This document shows, piece after piece, positions 47,555-58,914 of a stretch of 64,000 nt of DNA. How positions within the stretch are numbered: the first letter of the stretch is position 1; each line of letters begins with the position of its first letter. The DNA comes from Eutypella sp. D-1 (lineage: Eukaryota; Ascomycota; Sordariomycetes; Xylariales; Diatrypaceae). The notes beneath the pieces are model-generated. The model was not told where the DNA came from. It did no database searches and worked only from the letters and a program-made list of their open reading frames with translations. The DNA lies in contig JAJTTP010000024.1 in the NCBI GenBank assembly GCA_023313575.1, positions 248,001 to 312,000 of the forward strand. The letters are read 5' to 3'. A program made the position numbers and the translations under genes.

Positions 47555-48233
47555 GGCTTAAACTGGGGCAGGAGAGGACAGGGCCCCATTGAAATGAGAA
47601 GCTCGAGGCTGCGGTGTTTAAGGGTGTGGGCATTGAGAGAAATAAGGGGGTAGCAGAGAGCGTGATCGATGCTGAGCTCGCTCAGAACGCAGTCGCGGTG
47701 GAGAAGACGCTTTGGGGCTTGTTGTGGTGCGCCCCATGTGACTCTCTCTAAATCCCACTACTCCGCGCTCTATACTGGGCTCGCAACCAGATAGTTGGGT
47801 ATCTAGTCATTCTTTCTTTTCCCCCTCTGCAATTTGAATTCCTCTGATCGTCCAGAGTGGGCACTTTGAACATGACCGAAGGTGCCTCTGAGTTGAACGT
47901 GTATGGACCAATTATCCATAACGTGGCTACAGCCGACCCCAGAGGATAAGTTGTATTTAAGACCGACGGAAAGGAATAAACGCTACCTTTTATAGTACTC
48001 AAAATGGACTATATGGGGCTTACTTTACTGGATGCGACATCACCATTGAGATCCTTTGACAATATCTCTGTATGGCGTGACGTCACAAGTGAGCCCATAT
48101 ATTGTACAAGTCGTTGTTACAGAACCTTCACAGTCGGATGCAGGACAATCCAATGAACGTAATCAAGAACCCATAATCGTTGATGAAATTGATAAGCCAC
48201 CTAAGATTTCTGTTCACTCGGTACCTGCGTATA
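47555..48233. other. Intergenic sequence downstream of the patatin gene
   Basis: About 680 bp. No gene recognised; contains the 3' region of the minus-strand patatin gene on its right side. Confidence 0.4.
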
Positions 48234-49883
48234 TCATACATGCCCGTTGGCTGGACTTGAACATCTTCTGAATTGCTTCCAGCGCGTCTCATCATCCTCT
48301 CTTCTCTTCTGGCTGTATTTGACCAACGCCATTGCGCACTCAGAAATCTCTATTTTGACACGTTTTCCGCCCACCCTTCCCGAGGCACAGAAATGTAGCG
48401 TGCGGTCTCGGATTTCATCAAAGGTTTTGTATCGGTAATATCGAGGGTTGTATTTATTCGTGTCGTCCCCGTTCATTGCTTCGATTTCCAAATCCGTGTT
48501 GTGTATCTCCCGGGTCCTCGGCCAAGGCAAATACCGTTGTCTTTTCTGCTTTTTACAGGAATCCAGCTTGATTGAGGCCAGTCCTTTGATACCACGCTCT
48601 TGTTCAGACATCACATTCAATCGTCGGTAAAGCGTGCGACTGTTCCCACCGCCGATCGTGTCTTCTAGGTTACTGTGTGCGACTTCCGTGTCTGTGAGTT
48701 TCTGCTTAGCCGCCAGAATCAGACCACTTCGTGAAAATACAGAGCTCTCTTTCGTCTTTCCGGTCCCAATACTAATCAGCGCGTTGGGCTTCTTATAGTC
48801 TGGAGACCCGGCATTGTGGTTTGCTGTCATATTTTCTGCCTCTTTGAAAGCCACCATAGCTGGGTTGTTATGCATAACCCCTCCATCTATATATCTGCGA
48901 CCATGTATCTGTTTCTTCTTGAAATAAGTCGGCGCCGCAGTTGTCGCTCGACAGGCTTCATGTATCCGTAATTTGGCTGCTGTCAAGTCTCTCTGGTTGA
49001 GAACTTCTTGACTATTGGGAGCTGTATGCTTCAGATGGTTATAAGATCGGAATAAGTAGATTGCTTCTGATCCAGACCTATATCCGAGCTCGCGGACAGT
49101 GAGGACGGCCCTGTTTTGCTAATGTGAGACACGATTAGAGGCATTCAGAATCACAGAGTACTTACACTTTGCAAGTTTGGTTACCGTCGTGCTGGTGACC
49201 AACTTGACGAAAATCCGGCTGGCGAAAATCTTCTTCTCCGTTGCAGCCATCTTCATTATGGCATGTGCAGTGCTTCTTCACAACCTCTTTTATAACCTCT
49301 TCAAAATCGTCCTCTCGGTAATGCTGGAGGACTGGAATTCGGGTTCGTCCAAATACTCGGTTGCCGATCACTAAATACTCTTTAATGCAATCATCAACAC
49401 TCATACGAAGTCTTCCAAGCATAGTGGCAATCAATCTAACTGGTATTAGTGTTGCAGTGTAATTGGATAGGTAATAGCATACCCGCCTGTACTAGTACCA
49501 ACTATGAGGTCAAAGTAGTTGCATGGCAAAGGCAAGTGCTGTAGTCAGACACAGTGAGTCATAAATAGTAAACCATATGGTAAGATGGACCAGACTTGCC
49601 TTGTCCGGGTTAGGCGCTGCTTGTGGGGTGCCTCTTTGGGTTCCACCATGATCCTCGGCTAGTTGTCCAAGATGAGCTTCATTCTCTCGCTCAATGCGTT
49701 GTACTTCACGCATGATCTCTCGAAGGATGTACAACGACGAAAGTCCTCTAATACCACCCCCATCTGCAAACTTCAGCAATAGGATCGGTTGGTTTTCACA
49801 AGGGACATACCTAAGCTGAGTACGATTGGTAACCAGGGCTCTGTGAAGTCACCTTGAAAGTGTTCATGTGCTGTAGAGGCCAT
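48234..49883 (-). CDS. Patatin-like phospholipase
   Basis: Exons complement(49883..49811, 49763..49600, 49538..49483, 49435..49168, 49118..48234) give 481 residues with all phases consistent. Catalytic features are complete: oxyanion motif D-G-G-G-I-R-G (residues 25-31), nucleophile motif G-T-S-T-G-G with Ser95, and the catalytic Asp in D-G-G-V-M-H-N-N-P (Asp265). Family members are acyl hydrolases acting on membrane phospholipids. The second intron (49599-49539) starts with GC instead of GT (AAG|GCAAGT), which is required to restore L-P-L-P-C-N-Y-F-D before the nucleophile. The fourth intron uses donor GTGTAA. After the catalytic domain the protein ends with a K/R/E-rich tail. It lacks the NB-ARC and repeat domains often fused to this type of patatin in fungal NLR-like proteins. 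Confidence 0.88.
49539..49599 (-). other. GC-AG intron in the patatin gene
   Basis: Sixty-one-bp intron with donor AAG|GCAAGT and acceptor TACAG. Splicing joins D-K to H-L-P-L-P-C-N-Y-F-D-L-I-V-G-T-S; without it the frame hits a TGA just before the catalytic serine. GC-AG introns are a known minor class. Confidence 0.8.
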
Positions 49884-51243
49884 AGTTCAGACTGGAAACA
49901 AGGGAATATGACCAATGTGCTCAGACCCTCTTATTGTTAGGGCAGACAAGTTTTTTCAGGGATCAGATATCCGGGATGAGAACAAATAAGAGAGGAAGAA
50001 GGCCTTAGTGTAATGATTGTGGATTAAATCTGTGGTCCAGGTGACTTACATGTACGTATCAGCCAGTTATTGAGTTTTGGATGCATCAAGAGATATTATA
50101 ACCCCTATTTCTCAGAGCCTCGTGGTGTATAGGGGGCGCAATCCAACATTGGCGAATTTCGATGAGGCTTAGCTCGCCTCCAATGCTACTGCATTATCAC
50201 TACTTCAAGTCCCGTATGCCGTCAGATTGGATTTATGCAATGTTGGATAAGCATATCAGCTTTTTCTTGGGAGCCTGATGTGCTTATAAATACCGCATGC
50301 ATTAAGTTTAATGTGACTACTACTTCGGAGCGCAGGATACACCTTGCCATGCATGTAGCCGAGAAATAGCAACAAATCAACGATCAAAACGAGTATATTA
50401 TGACCCCTACTAAGCTGACACCTGGCACAATCAAAAGACAGACGGAGAAGCATACCGAACAAGAAAATGCCGTTAAGCTTTGCATCCGTCGCATGCACAT
50501 GAAGATTTAGGAAGGAGGCAAAATCAGAACCAGTCGACCTCGGCGATATATTTGTCGTGTTTCATTGGTGGTTCTTGTACAGCGATGGGAGTCCCTCGTT
50601 TAGACAATGATAAAATGAGAACAAGCCGGTCGGGCTTCTCAGTACACGAAGACCACCTACATAGAAAAAGGAAAACATTTTTTTCTACTTATAAAAGATG
50701 ACCCCTTGGACCGTTGGAACTAATTCCCAACTTCCTTGTCCACTGTAAATTCTTTCTTTGGGACTACCATGCGAAATCTGTGGATTGTATTATTCCGGCG
50801 CAGCAGGCACAATGCCTGGAAGGGGCCTGAGTTAGCAAACACGTGTGTCTACCTAATTAGTACACCCATTGATGAGCCACTGTTACATGTATCCCTTCGA
50901 TGTAACCACATCATGCAATAAATACATCACGAATGTTCTATGGCAATCCCGAGCCAATCAGGGCTAAGCCGAAGTGGCACATGGTCCATCCCCGTTCTCC
51001 CACGAATAAAGAGCAAGATTTCGGCTTATGGTGGCGTTGCAGTCCTGGATAAAACTGACAGAGCCTAATCCGTCAGACGTTCCTCTTCATTCCTCCATTC
51101 TTCATTTTAAGTCCCAACACCAACACCAACACCGCAGTGATCGCCCACTGATCTCTGAACACAATACACTACAACTACATAAAGAATAATTCAACTGTAT
51201 TTGGTTTTACTCCAGCCATATCGTATCCTGCTTAGTTGCCAAA
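49884..51243. other. Intergenic region upstream of the patatin gene
   Basis: About 1.35 kb with short scattered ORFs (for example 50736-50921, preceded by a TATAAAA at about 50689) that show no family motif. A CCAAT sequence at 50954 and a CAACACCAACACC leader near 51118 probably belong to the candidate gene at 51244. Confidence 0.4.
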
Positions 51244-51692
51244 ATGCCATCAGCTGCCTCCCCAGAGCCACGAAGAAATAATAAAGACGATACCATGGAA
51301 ATGGTCTACGATACTGCCGCGCAGACTTTCAGCAAGCGGAGACGCAGCATCATCGAACGTTAGTGTGCTACCCGCCTCTAAGATAATGGACATAGCTAGA
51401 ACTCATATCGCAGGAAATCACAAATACAAGGTTGGAGTCAGACCCTGGCAGAAGACAGTCAACATATCATCCCATCCCCCTCAGTCTCATGAACTTCCAA
51501 TCCAAATTGCAAGATTGGAAATACCATTCAGCGACCGAGTCAAACAAATCATTTCACACAAGCAGGCCAGCGTCTGGGTGGTGTGAATATCTCGAGAATG
51601 ATCCATGTGTCGCGTCCTCCGAGATGACTCCTACCGAATGTCTCGATTACGCTCCCTCTATAGAGACATACTGTATGGATCTGTACAAGTAG
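51244..51692 (+). CDS. Possible small hypothetical protein, two exons
   Basis: An ATG at 51244 opens M-P-S-A-A-S-P-E-P-R-R and runs to a stop right after S-I-I-E-R, where a GTTAGT donor overlaps. Two joins keep the frame open. A 41-bp intron ending CTAG leads to a frame stopping at 51692 (about 135 residues, K/S/T-rich). A 55-bp intron ending CGCAG leads to a frame stopping near 51586 (about 95 residues). The second has the more usual intron length; both are open, which is itself odd. The upstream sequence has a CCAAT box and a CA-rich leader like fungal 5' UTRs. No domain is recognised. Confidence 0.35.
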
Positions 51693-51699
51693 ATTAGGC

Positions 51700-52879
51700 T
51701 GAGGTGTCAGGCGTTAGCTGGGTTCCTTGAAGGCGTTATTGTCTGTCTGCTGGGGATATCCCAAATTGGTATGGTTTGCAAGCAAGAACACCAAGTGTCG
51801 GATAGCAATTGAATTTGGTTTAGTAATATGTAAGAAGATATGAATTACTGCTGCTTCCTCTAACAACACTTGTTCCTTTGCATCGTAGGACGTCGTCATG
51901 TTCACCATCATTAGTTTGATGGTGATGAGAAGCTTCGTTACGGAATGAAAGATACATGTAGTATTAATGTAAGCAGGGAAAAAAGGAAGAGTTTGAGGGG
52001 GGTTAGAAGCGCACGAGGACTAAGGAGAGCAAAGTAGAGAGGGAAAGAGTTGAGGGTGGGAAGGCTGGGGGTGGAGCGACTCCTACAAGGTCAGCTGAAT
52101 TCAATAACGTCAAGTCAGCATGTTTGCAGGGAAACTTGGCAAAAACCACTGATCCTTGGCCTCTGAATCAACTGCTTTTGATTGGTGGGGGTAACGGTCG
52201 TCACCATGGCCACCACAATGGGGCGGTTAATGCAAGTTATACAACAGAGGATCCTACTCTATTATCTCCGTCCAATGGCGCCAACGTATCGGCTATTTAT
52301 GTTACCCTTTGTAACAGAGTTTGATTTGTTTCCCTGCGAATTCATTTCCGTAAGGCTGCGTATGTGAGGCTTCCTCGGCAGGCAGCAGCCTTGCCCCGTC
52401 AACTTAAGCACCGGCTACCGATATTAAAGGTAAGAGCAACGCATACTCTCAACTTCTAGGGTCTGATGTTTGCATTCACTGTACGTCTTGTCGAACTATT
52501 CCAGTTGTCACAACCAAAAAGAGTTGATATTTTGGGCTATTCTGGGCCCTGCTACGGCGCTGGGGGAAGGAAGAAAAAGAAGAAGAATCTACCCAACCTA
52601 TGCCCGGGTGCTAGGATGGGCCTCAGGCCCATTTTACTGGTTGCGGCACTATTGTTATCCTCTTCATCTTGTCCTCGTTTGATGATGGGCGTCCAGTGTG
52701 TCAGGAGTATAGTTACCCAAAGGGCAGAATGGGTATAGATATTCAACTGCATCGCTTAGCGCCCAAGGGCCTAGTTCAGATCAGTGTCAATACCCTACTT
52801 ATGATATCGCAGGTGAAACACACATATTCTCTGCGCCTACTTGCTCAAGCTGGATGATCCTATCCTGGTCGTACCGATA
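51700..52879. other. Intergenic stretch without recognised gene
   Basis: About 1.2 kb. Purine-rich runs occur at 51970-52080 and a GAAGAAAAAGAAG run near 52570. A short hairpin, GATGGGCCTCAGGCCCATTT, lies at about 52615-52636. No coding feature convinces me. Confidence 0.4.
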
Positions 52880-53190
52880 ACGAAACCGTCACCACTGGTT
52901 TTGATTTTATATAACAGAAGATGTAGAAGTGATAATTACTTAGATTGATTGTTGGCTAGCTAAAGAGAGAGACTTTCTAAGATGCGTGCGATCCAGTATC
53001 ATATATATTGAAAAAGCGCTTCACTGCTGGGCACTGCGTTGCTAACGGACATTAGTATGAAAAGTCTGGGCTACGCTGGGTCGGTTCTAAGAAATATGGA
53101 TTTAAAGGCCCTTGGCAACGTAACTAATGTCGCGTGATCATAGGTAGGGGTTATCTAGGTGGCTGGAATGAGTGGTCTGTAACAGTACCG
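52880..53190. repeat. Dispersed repeat R, copy 2
   Basis: Matches 41787-42010 in two blocks (CCGTCACCACTGGT... at the left, CTGGAATGAGTGGTC at the right) with a longer unrelated middle. Same orientation as copy 1. It is followed 40 bp later by a solo LTR whose relative lies 1.6 kb after copy 1. Confidence 0.5.
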
Positions 53191-53232
53191 TAATTCCTGT
53201 GTTATCTAAGCCGATGTCCGCAAGTCATTCTT

Positions 53233-53448
53233 TGTTAGGGATCTTGGGCACAGAGTGAAAGATAGTAACCGGGGAGTCACAGTGAAGGCGCTATAGTATA
53301 GGTAGAGGTCGAATAGTTATTGAACTCTGGCCTCTTTCTAAAGCCATGGGGGCGAAGCCCCCTACTTATAGATAATTCTAGTCTATCGTAGCCTGCAGAA
53401 CAGGGGGGGAGGGCGCTGGTAGCGCCCCTGTCCCTTTATCACGTGACA
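53233..53448 (+). repeat. Solo LTR, copy 2, with TTCTT target duplication
   Basis: 216 bp, beginning TGTTAGGGATC and ending CACGTGACA (TG...CA), flanked by TTCTT at 53228-53232 and 53449-53453. Related along its length to 43634-43858. Not RIP-converted: GC content is ordinary. No internal retrotransposon sequence is nearby, so it is a recombination product of an LTR element. Confidence 0.8.
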
Positions 53449-53453
53449 TTCTT

Positions 53454-54349
53454 GTGCAGGTTACCATAATATCAAGCAATGAGGCAACTGAAGAATCTTC
53501 CAATCGAGCGTGGGTTGGGTTGCATCAACTCTCACGAAAGTCTAATAAAATTCTTGTGCGAATGTACTCTTCTCTGGAGTGCACGGAGTAACCTAAGGAA
53601 AATTATTGCATAGCAGTGTAAAGGTGTATTAAAACAAGTTCCCATGACAGCACGAATTGGTGCCTAGTGTTTGGTTTTCTTTGAGATAGCTCGAATGATG
53701 TTGTAAATCCCGAATACATGTTAATGTCATAAACTCCGGTGTTAAAGCAAATGTCGTTTCCGAGCCGAAGGGAGATGTCTAATACTACTGCACGAAAGTG
53801 GAGCGGGCCGGTCGTTGTGACATTTACTGCGGCCGCTCTCTCCGTATTGATATTCTCCGGCATGTAACCCCGAATGCCGGATCCGGTCGTCAAGCGTGCC
53901 AATAGCTTGGCTAATTAAGATTCATCAGCATAATGTCATGGATCATAATTCCGTGGACTGACTGTCCATTCATCATGGCACGTAAATGTATGAATATATG
54001 AACTTAATGCATTTTCACGTAAACCACGCACAATCCAGCTAAGAAAATGCAGGGCAAGCATATTACACAGATGTGATCAGTCCCACGGGCCCCGATGATG
54101 AAGCGATATCGCAGCTGTGAAGTACAGCTGCTGATCGTGGATCTCGCGTATATAGTAAAGGCGAAAACGAGCCCCTGCTAGGCCGTGTCGGCGGTATATC
54201 CGGGGTTAACGGGGTTATGCGGACTCGGGGCAGTATCAACCCATGCGAATTATATATAAACCATTGCTCTCCGCATTAATATACTGCGTGGTCTTCTATA
54301 GAATCCCAACATCACAGTGATTGTTTATACAACACGAGATTTTAACGAA
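53454..54349. other. Intergenic region, promoter of the SDR gene
   Basis: About 900 bp. A minus-strand frame at 53603-53902 has no recognised motif and an ordinary appearance. The right end holds the TATA box and start region of the dehydrogenase gene. Confidence 0.4.
54251..54260 (+). promoter_or_regulatory. TATA box of the SDR gene
   Basis: TATATATAAA about 90 bp upstream of the ATG at 54350, a normal spacing for a fungal core promoter with a short leader. Confidence 0.55.
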
Positions 54350-55211
54350 ATGGCTGCTAAGATCGTCCTTATTACCGGCGCCAACCATGGTATTGGGTAC
54401 GAAACGGCAAAGGCCTTTCTCCAATCCCAGAATCCTTACCACATCTTGCTCGGAACAAGATCGCTCCAAAAGGGTGACGAGGCACTGCAAAACCTTCGAG
54501 CGGAGTGCCCAAATGTAATGAATTCCATAGAATTGCTACAAATCGACGTTGCTAGCGACGAGTCCATCACAAGGGCCTTTGAGGTAGTCAAGAAGGGCCA
54601 TGGTCGCCTCGACACCCTCATCAACAATGCTGGTAAGCAAATTGTCTCAACCCTTCATTCTGGGGTGCCAGTGGTAAGTGTCTGACTTTGATCTCCTAGG
54701 CGCCGGCTTCGACACCGACTTCTTGCAGGGTAAGATATCCCTGAGGGAGTCCTTCAACAAGGCCTACGACGTCAATGTGTCCGGAGCAAACGTCGTGACT
54801 TGGACGTTCATTCCACTGCTGCTTAAAGCCGCAGAGCCCCGTATACTCTTCGTCGCTGGGCTCTCACAGATGACCCAGGCCGCCGAGGAGTACTTCCCGA
54901 CGCCACCACAGCCCGCGGGCTGGCCCAAGAAGATCGAATTTGAAACAATCGGATATCGCTGCAGCAAAACGGCCATGAGTATGCTGATGCTCGACTGGAA
55001 TCACAAGCTGAAGGAAGACGGGATAAAGGTCTTTAGCGTCAGTCCTGGAGTCTGTCTCACGGGACTGGGCGATTTGGGCGAAGACTTTCTTAAGTCACAG
55101 GGTGGAATGCACCCCAGTGAAGGTGCCCAGAGGCTTCTCACTGTTGCGGAGGGTAAAAGAGATGCTGATGCTGGAAAGATTATCGACAAGGTCGGCTTCA
55201 TCCCATGGTAG
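54350..55211 (+). CDS. Short-chain dehydrogenase/reductase (carbonyl reductase-like)
   Basis: Exons 54350-54632 and 54700-55211 with a 67-bp GTAAGC...CTAG intron; 264 residues, the typical size of classical SDRs. The cofactor motif T-G-A-N-H-G-I-G is at residues 9-16, N-N-A-G at 92-95 spans the splice, the conserved Asn of the helix is at N120, and the active site Y-x-x-x-K is Tyr180/Lys184 with Ser150 upstream. An Arg after the second strand (G-T-R-S) suggests preference for NADPH. Overall resemblance is to fungal carbonyl reductase-like SDRs; the substrate cannot be told. The C-terminus ends G-F-I-P-W. The intron contains an internal second GTAAGT, so a short extra donor could be used, but only the joint given keeps N-N-A-G-A-G-F. 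Confidence 0.9.
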
Positions 55212-56329
55212 CGGCCTGTTTCGATCGTTGGCAATATGTTCCAAGTATTACGGAATTGAACTACATAGGAACGACTCTATAGTAACCACGTAAATGTAAG
55301 TCCGGGGAAAAGGTACCTAGCCCGATCTGAAAATTGAATAGAAAACGACTTAATGCTTCTCCTATACGTCTTTCTCCACTTTACTCAAGGGTGGTCGGAA
55401 CCGATGGGGTATCTTAGTGATGGTATAGCGAGTCACCGTACCGGCAAAATTCACTAATCACTACATAGTTAGTTCTTTAATCTCGCGGATCAGCCGCCAT
55501 GGGTGGATCACCACAATTCGTGACTAGAGACTTGGCACGCCTTACGGGGAAGCAAGCCCCTTTCTGGTTTAATGTCTTTATCAGTCGTTTTGTCCAGCTT
55601 CAAACATATGATGCCATTTATACATGTGTAGCAGATGCCAGATTCCCAATTCATAAGTACAGCAACACGTCCTGTGATATTGTCCTCTGCAACTCAGTGT
55701 TCTGCGACTGTAAACGCTTATCTATCCGGGTAGGATCAACTCTTATCGGTACCATGCACCAGGATCAGTAGCAGTCAAGCATCCTGCACAGCTTCCCAGC
55801 TATTATGGGACCAATCTACTCCCTGTTGAGCAAATTCCGACAAGGAGAGACGGGGCATGATATTCCTGCACGAAAGCGACGATGCAACCCTCAACAGTCT
55901 CCCGGGTCCCGAAATCAATATCAATTTGTACGATCATGAACAATGGTGCAGAACCCTATATCGATGAACATGCAGAAAACGGAATAGGAACTACCCAGGT
56001 CATTAATATCTGGTGAACGGAGTTCGTTAGCCGCCATCATTCTGAAAAGAAGTTGGAATTCGCAGATCAAGACGAACAAAGCGCCCCTGACATACTATCA
56101 CGTGACAAGCATGATGTAGTACATAACTACTACTGGACGCGTGAGATAAAAAAGTGTCGTGATGACTTGAAGCAGTAAGGCGCTTAGAGTCACCATCACT
56201 GTCTGTGATATAATGTTGAGTAATATATATATTTCTGGGAGTATAACTAGTCTGTATGTACAAAATGAAAGCCCGTAACCTAACACCTGCTGCACACGTA
56301 TAGCCTACCAAGCAACTCTTACCGAAATC
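55212..56329. other. Intergenic stretch between SDR and protease genes
   Basis: About 1.1 kb. An ORF at 55499-55771 plus and others on the minus strand show no motif. Contains the 3' regions of two convergent genes. Confidence 0.45.
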
Positions 56330-57361
56330 TTACGGGAAGTTCTTCCGCGCAGAGATAACAGCATTAATCCAGCGGTTTCCACCAGCGAATACGGTTTCGG
56401 TCGTGCTAGTTGCACTCAAGACGCCGTACTGGTATCGGTTGCCGTTCTCATTGAGCCACTATGAAGACATGGTCAGTGACTACTCGCCCCCACATAGGAA
56501 CATATGGGTGGGGTCCTAAGCATTGACTTGGGAACTACTTACGATCGGACCGCCGCTCATACCACCCGCGACGTCAGCATCAGTGCTCAAGCCCCCGGTC
56601 GAATCGCAGTCGAACCTGTTGCGGACCGTAATGTGATCCTGTCGGTACGGCCGCTGCCCGTTTGCCAGATCCCCGGGCCACCCGAGGTGCAGGAACTCAG
56701 CCTTATTGATCTTGGAGGAGTCGATGACCTTGGCGCCGAGGTATCCGTGCGTCTCGCCCAGACGGGAGTCGAGGATAAAGATGGCCCAGTCCTCCTTGAT
56801 GTCACAAGCATTTGCGTTAGGGTTGTTCACCGAGTAGCCCGGAAGGTGGACAATGGTGGTGACATATGCTCCAGGGGACGTCTCGCCGTCGTAGAAGTCG
56901 GGCATGAAGCGAACGCTGACACCCTCGTTGTTCAGAGGGGCGCAATGCTTGGCCGTGGCGACGTGGCGCGGCCCGATGAGGGCTCCCGAGCAGTAAACGC
57001 CGCTCGACCACTGGATCTTGCCCATAGTCGAGAAAGGGTAAGATTTGTCGGTCCAAAGAACACGGTCATCGGACCCTCCGTGGATGAAACGCTTGTCGAT
57101 CTCTGACTCGTTCACCGATTTCACGCCTTCGGGCACGAAGGGAGCCACACCAGTGAGATCAGCAGCCTTGAATGATCCCTCAGTTGAAAGGGTGATCACG
57201 CTAGGGCTGGGGCCATAGAACAGGCTTTTGAATCCAGCCTCTGGGAGCCCAATAGGCTGCGTGAGGTTGTTGTTGTTGTCCCTTGGGATGGGAGACGCAG
57301 CGACGTTGAGATAGAGGCTGGAAAAGGCCGCGGCGGCCGACAGCAAAGAGGAATGCACCAT
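56330..57361 (-). CDS. Secreted trypsin-like serine protease (S1/V8-like)
   Basis: Exons complement(57361..56543, 56458..56330), 84-bp intron; 315 residues. Residues 1-23 form a signal peptide (alanine-rich core, A-A-S-P cleavage region). A prosegment runs to a dibasic K-R at 90-91, a likely Kex2-type processing site, so the mature enzyme would begin F-I-H-G-G. The catalytic triad is visible: His139 in A-T-A-K-H-C, Asp191 in E-D-W-A-I-F, and Ser269 in G-G-M-S-G-G-P, where the last Pro-Ile ends the first exon. Cys124/Cys140 flank the His as in chymotrypsin-fold enzymes. The fold and short D-W-A-I motif recall fungal and bacterial glutamyl endopeptidase-like proteins; specificity is not determined. 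Intact. Confidence 0.88.
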
Positions 57362-57455
57362 GATGGAGACTAAAGAGTGTTGTCTATCTACTTGCTCAGA
57401 TTGTCGCTGTAAGTATAGAGTACATTAAGCGACGATCAGTAGGATAACTCAAGTG

Positions 57456-57463
57456 TATTTATA
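57456..57463 (-). promoter_or_regulatory. TATA box of the protease gene
   Basis: TATAAATA on the minus strand about 95-100 bp upstream of the ATG at 57361, the same spacing as in the SDR gene. Confidence 0.5.
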
Positions 57464-58914
57464 ATTGAAACCAGCCATAATGACGCTATCTGACTCCCTT
57501 GGTTCATGACAGACATATGATCAAAATGAAAGCTGATACAGGTGTTTCGTAGGCTGTTGATAAGTCCTACGGGTCATATCGACCCAATAGCCTGTGAGAA
57601 AAGTTGCGTGAACCATAAGAAATCATGCGGTGTTCTTGCTTCTGATCATATAGGAATCACTCGGACGTCAGTCAAGTCCATGCAGATAACGCGACGTAAC
57701 CCAAGGAAGTTGGGTGCACAAGCCACATGTTGCACTTTACAGGTTTAAAGGTGTATATGTGGTGAGCTATGCGATAAGTAAGTTGCGCACGTTGGCCAAT
57801 ATAGCTTGTATTCAAATATTTACTTGGTCGTCGTGGGGCTCCCAAAAGCTTGTCAGCTGAAGCTATTCAGATGTCCTCCAATTTGGAGAGATGTCACCTT
57901 ATGCATTCCCTGCACGCCGATGCTACCCTACAAATGCACATCAACCTTCCCCATTTATCAAGCATCCCTGCAGCGGAGATCGATCATCTAGCATAGTTGA
58001 CCCACCTGATACTGTCATAGCGCAAAACTAGACTGTCAAGACTCTCACAAGGGCATGATACTCCAGACCGATGGTGAAAAGCTGCATGCCCGAGTCAAAT
58101 TCGGCACTACCTCATTTAGCTTCGCAAAAGCTTTTCATCAGATAGTTTGGAGTTGATAGTCTAGATATCGGCCCCCAGGGAAGTCCAAGTCCTTCTGATA
58201 CGGATAAGCATGTGTTTCGTGGAAGAAGCCTATAGGTATCAAAAATGAGAGTCGGTGGATGGCGATACTACCCGCCAAAGTGTTGACAGATGAAACTCGC
58301 CGAGTACCATCAAGTCGAACTCAGGTGTTGTGAAGTTCAAGCTGGTATATCGTAATGACGGTAGTAGCAGTAATGGCAATAGTGGTCGTACCCATGATAG
58401 CGGTAGAAATTAGAAGTCGTGTATGGCCTTCTGTTCTATATTCTACCATTTACTAGTCACTGCAACTTTCATAGTGTAATGGCGGGGTTCTGAACGGTAA
58501 TGGATTAAATGAATGTTGCCCAGTCTATGCTATTGTTGCGCTATGCTATGCTTGGCTGCCTAAAAAGAATTCCAAACACACAGCGCTTGGGCCATGCCCG
58601 ATTACTTCTATCGTACACTTATTCTATCGCCACCAATGACAAAGAGAAAGGGGTCGTGCCTCTTGGTAAACGACCTTACAATTGAGCATGGCACTTCTAG
58701 GGTGCTTATTCTCGACCAGAGATGGATACTTCCAGAAGTCGGTATAGGAGGTTCCTAAGAGGAACACCTGCAGGAGCATCTTGTGGGCAAGCCAATATAA
58801 CCACACCGAGAGTACGTGGTCCTTTAGGTATTTGTGGTTGGTTCAGTAGCCAAACAAGCCGCCTGTATGTTGATGTTCCCTGAAAACCGCCATCTCGATC
58901 GCAGGAGGTAGAAA
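57464..58914. other. Intergenic stretch without recognised gene
   Basis: About 1.45 kb. Short frames on both strands only. A run of GTAGTAGCAGTAATGGCAATAGTGG-like trinucleotides lies at about 58355-58410. The right end is the 3' region of the acidic protein gene. Confidence 0.4.

Noticed and set aside
53603..53902. 99-codon minus-strand ORF
   Set aside because: Uses a non-ATG start, has no recognised motif and no supporting splice or promoter signal.
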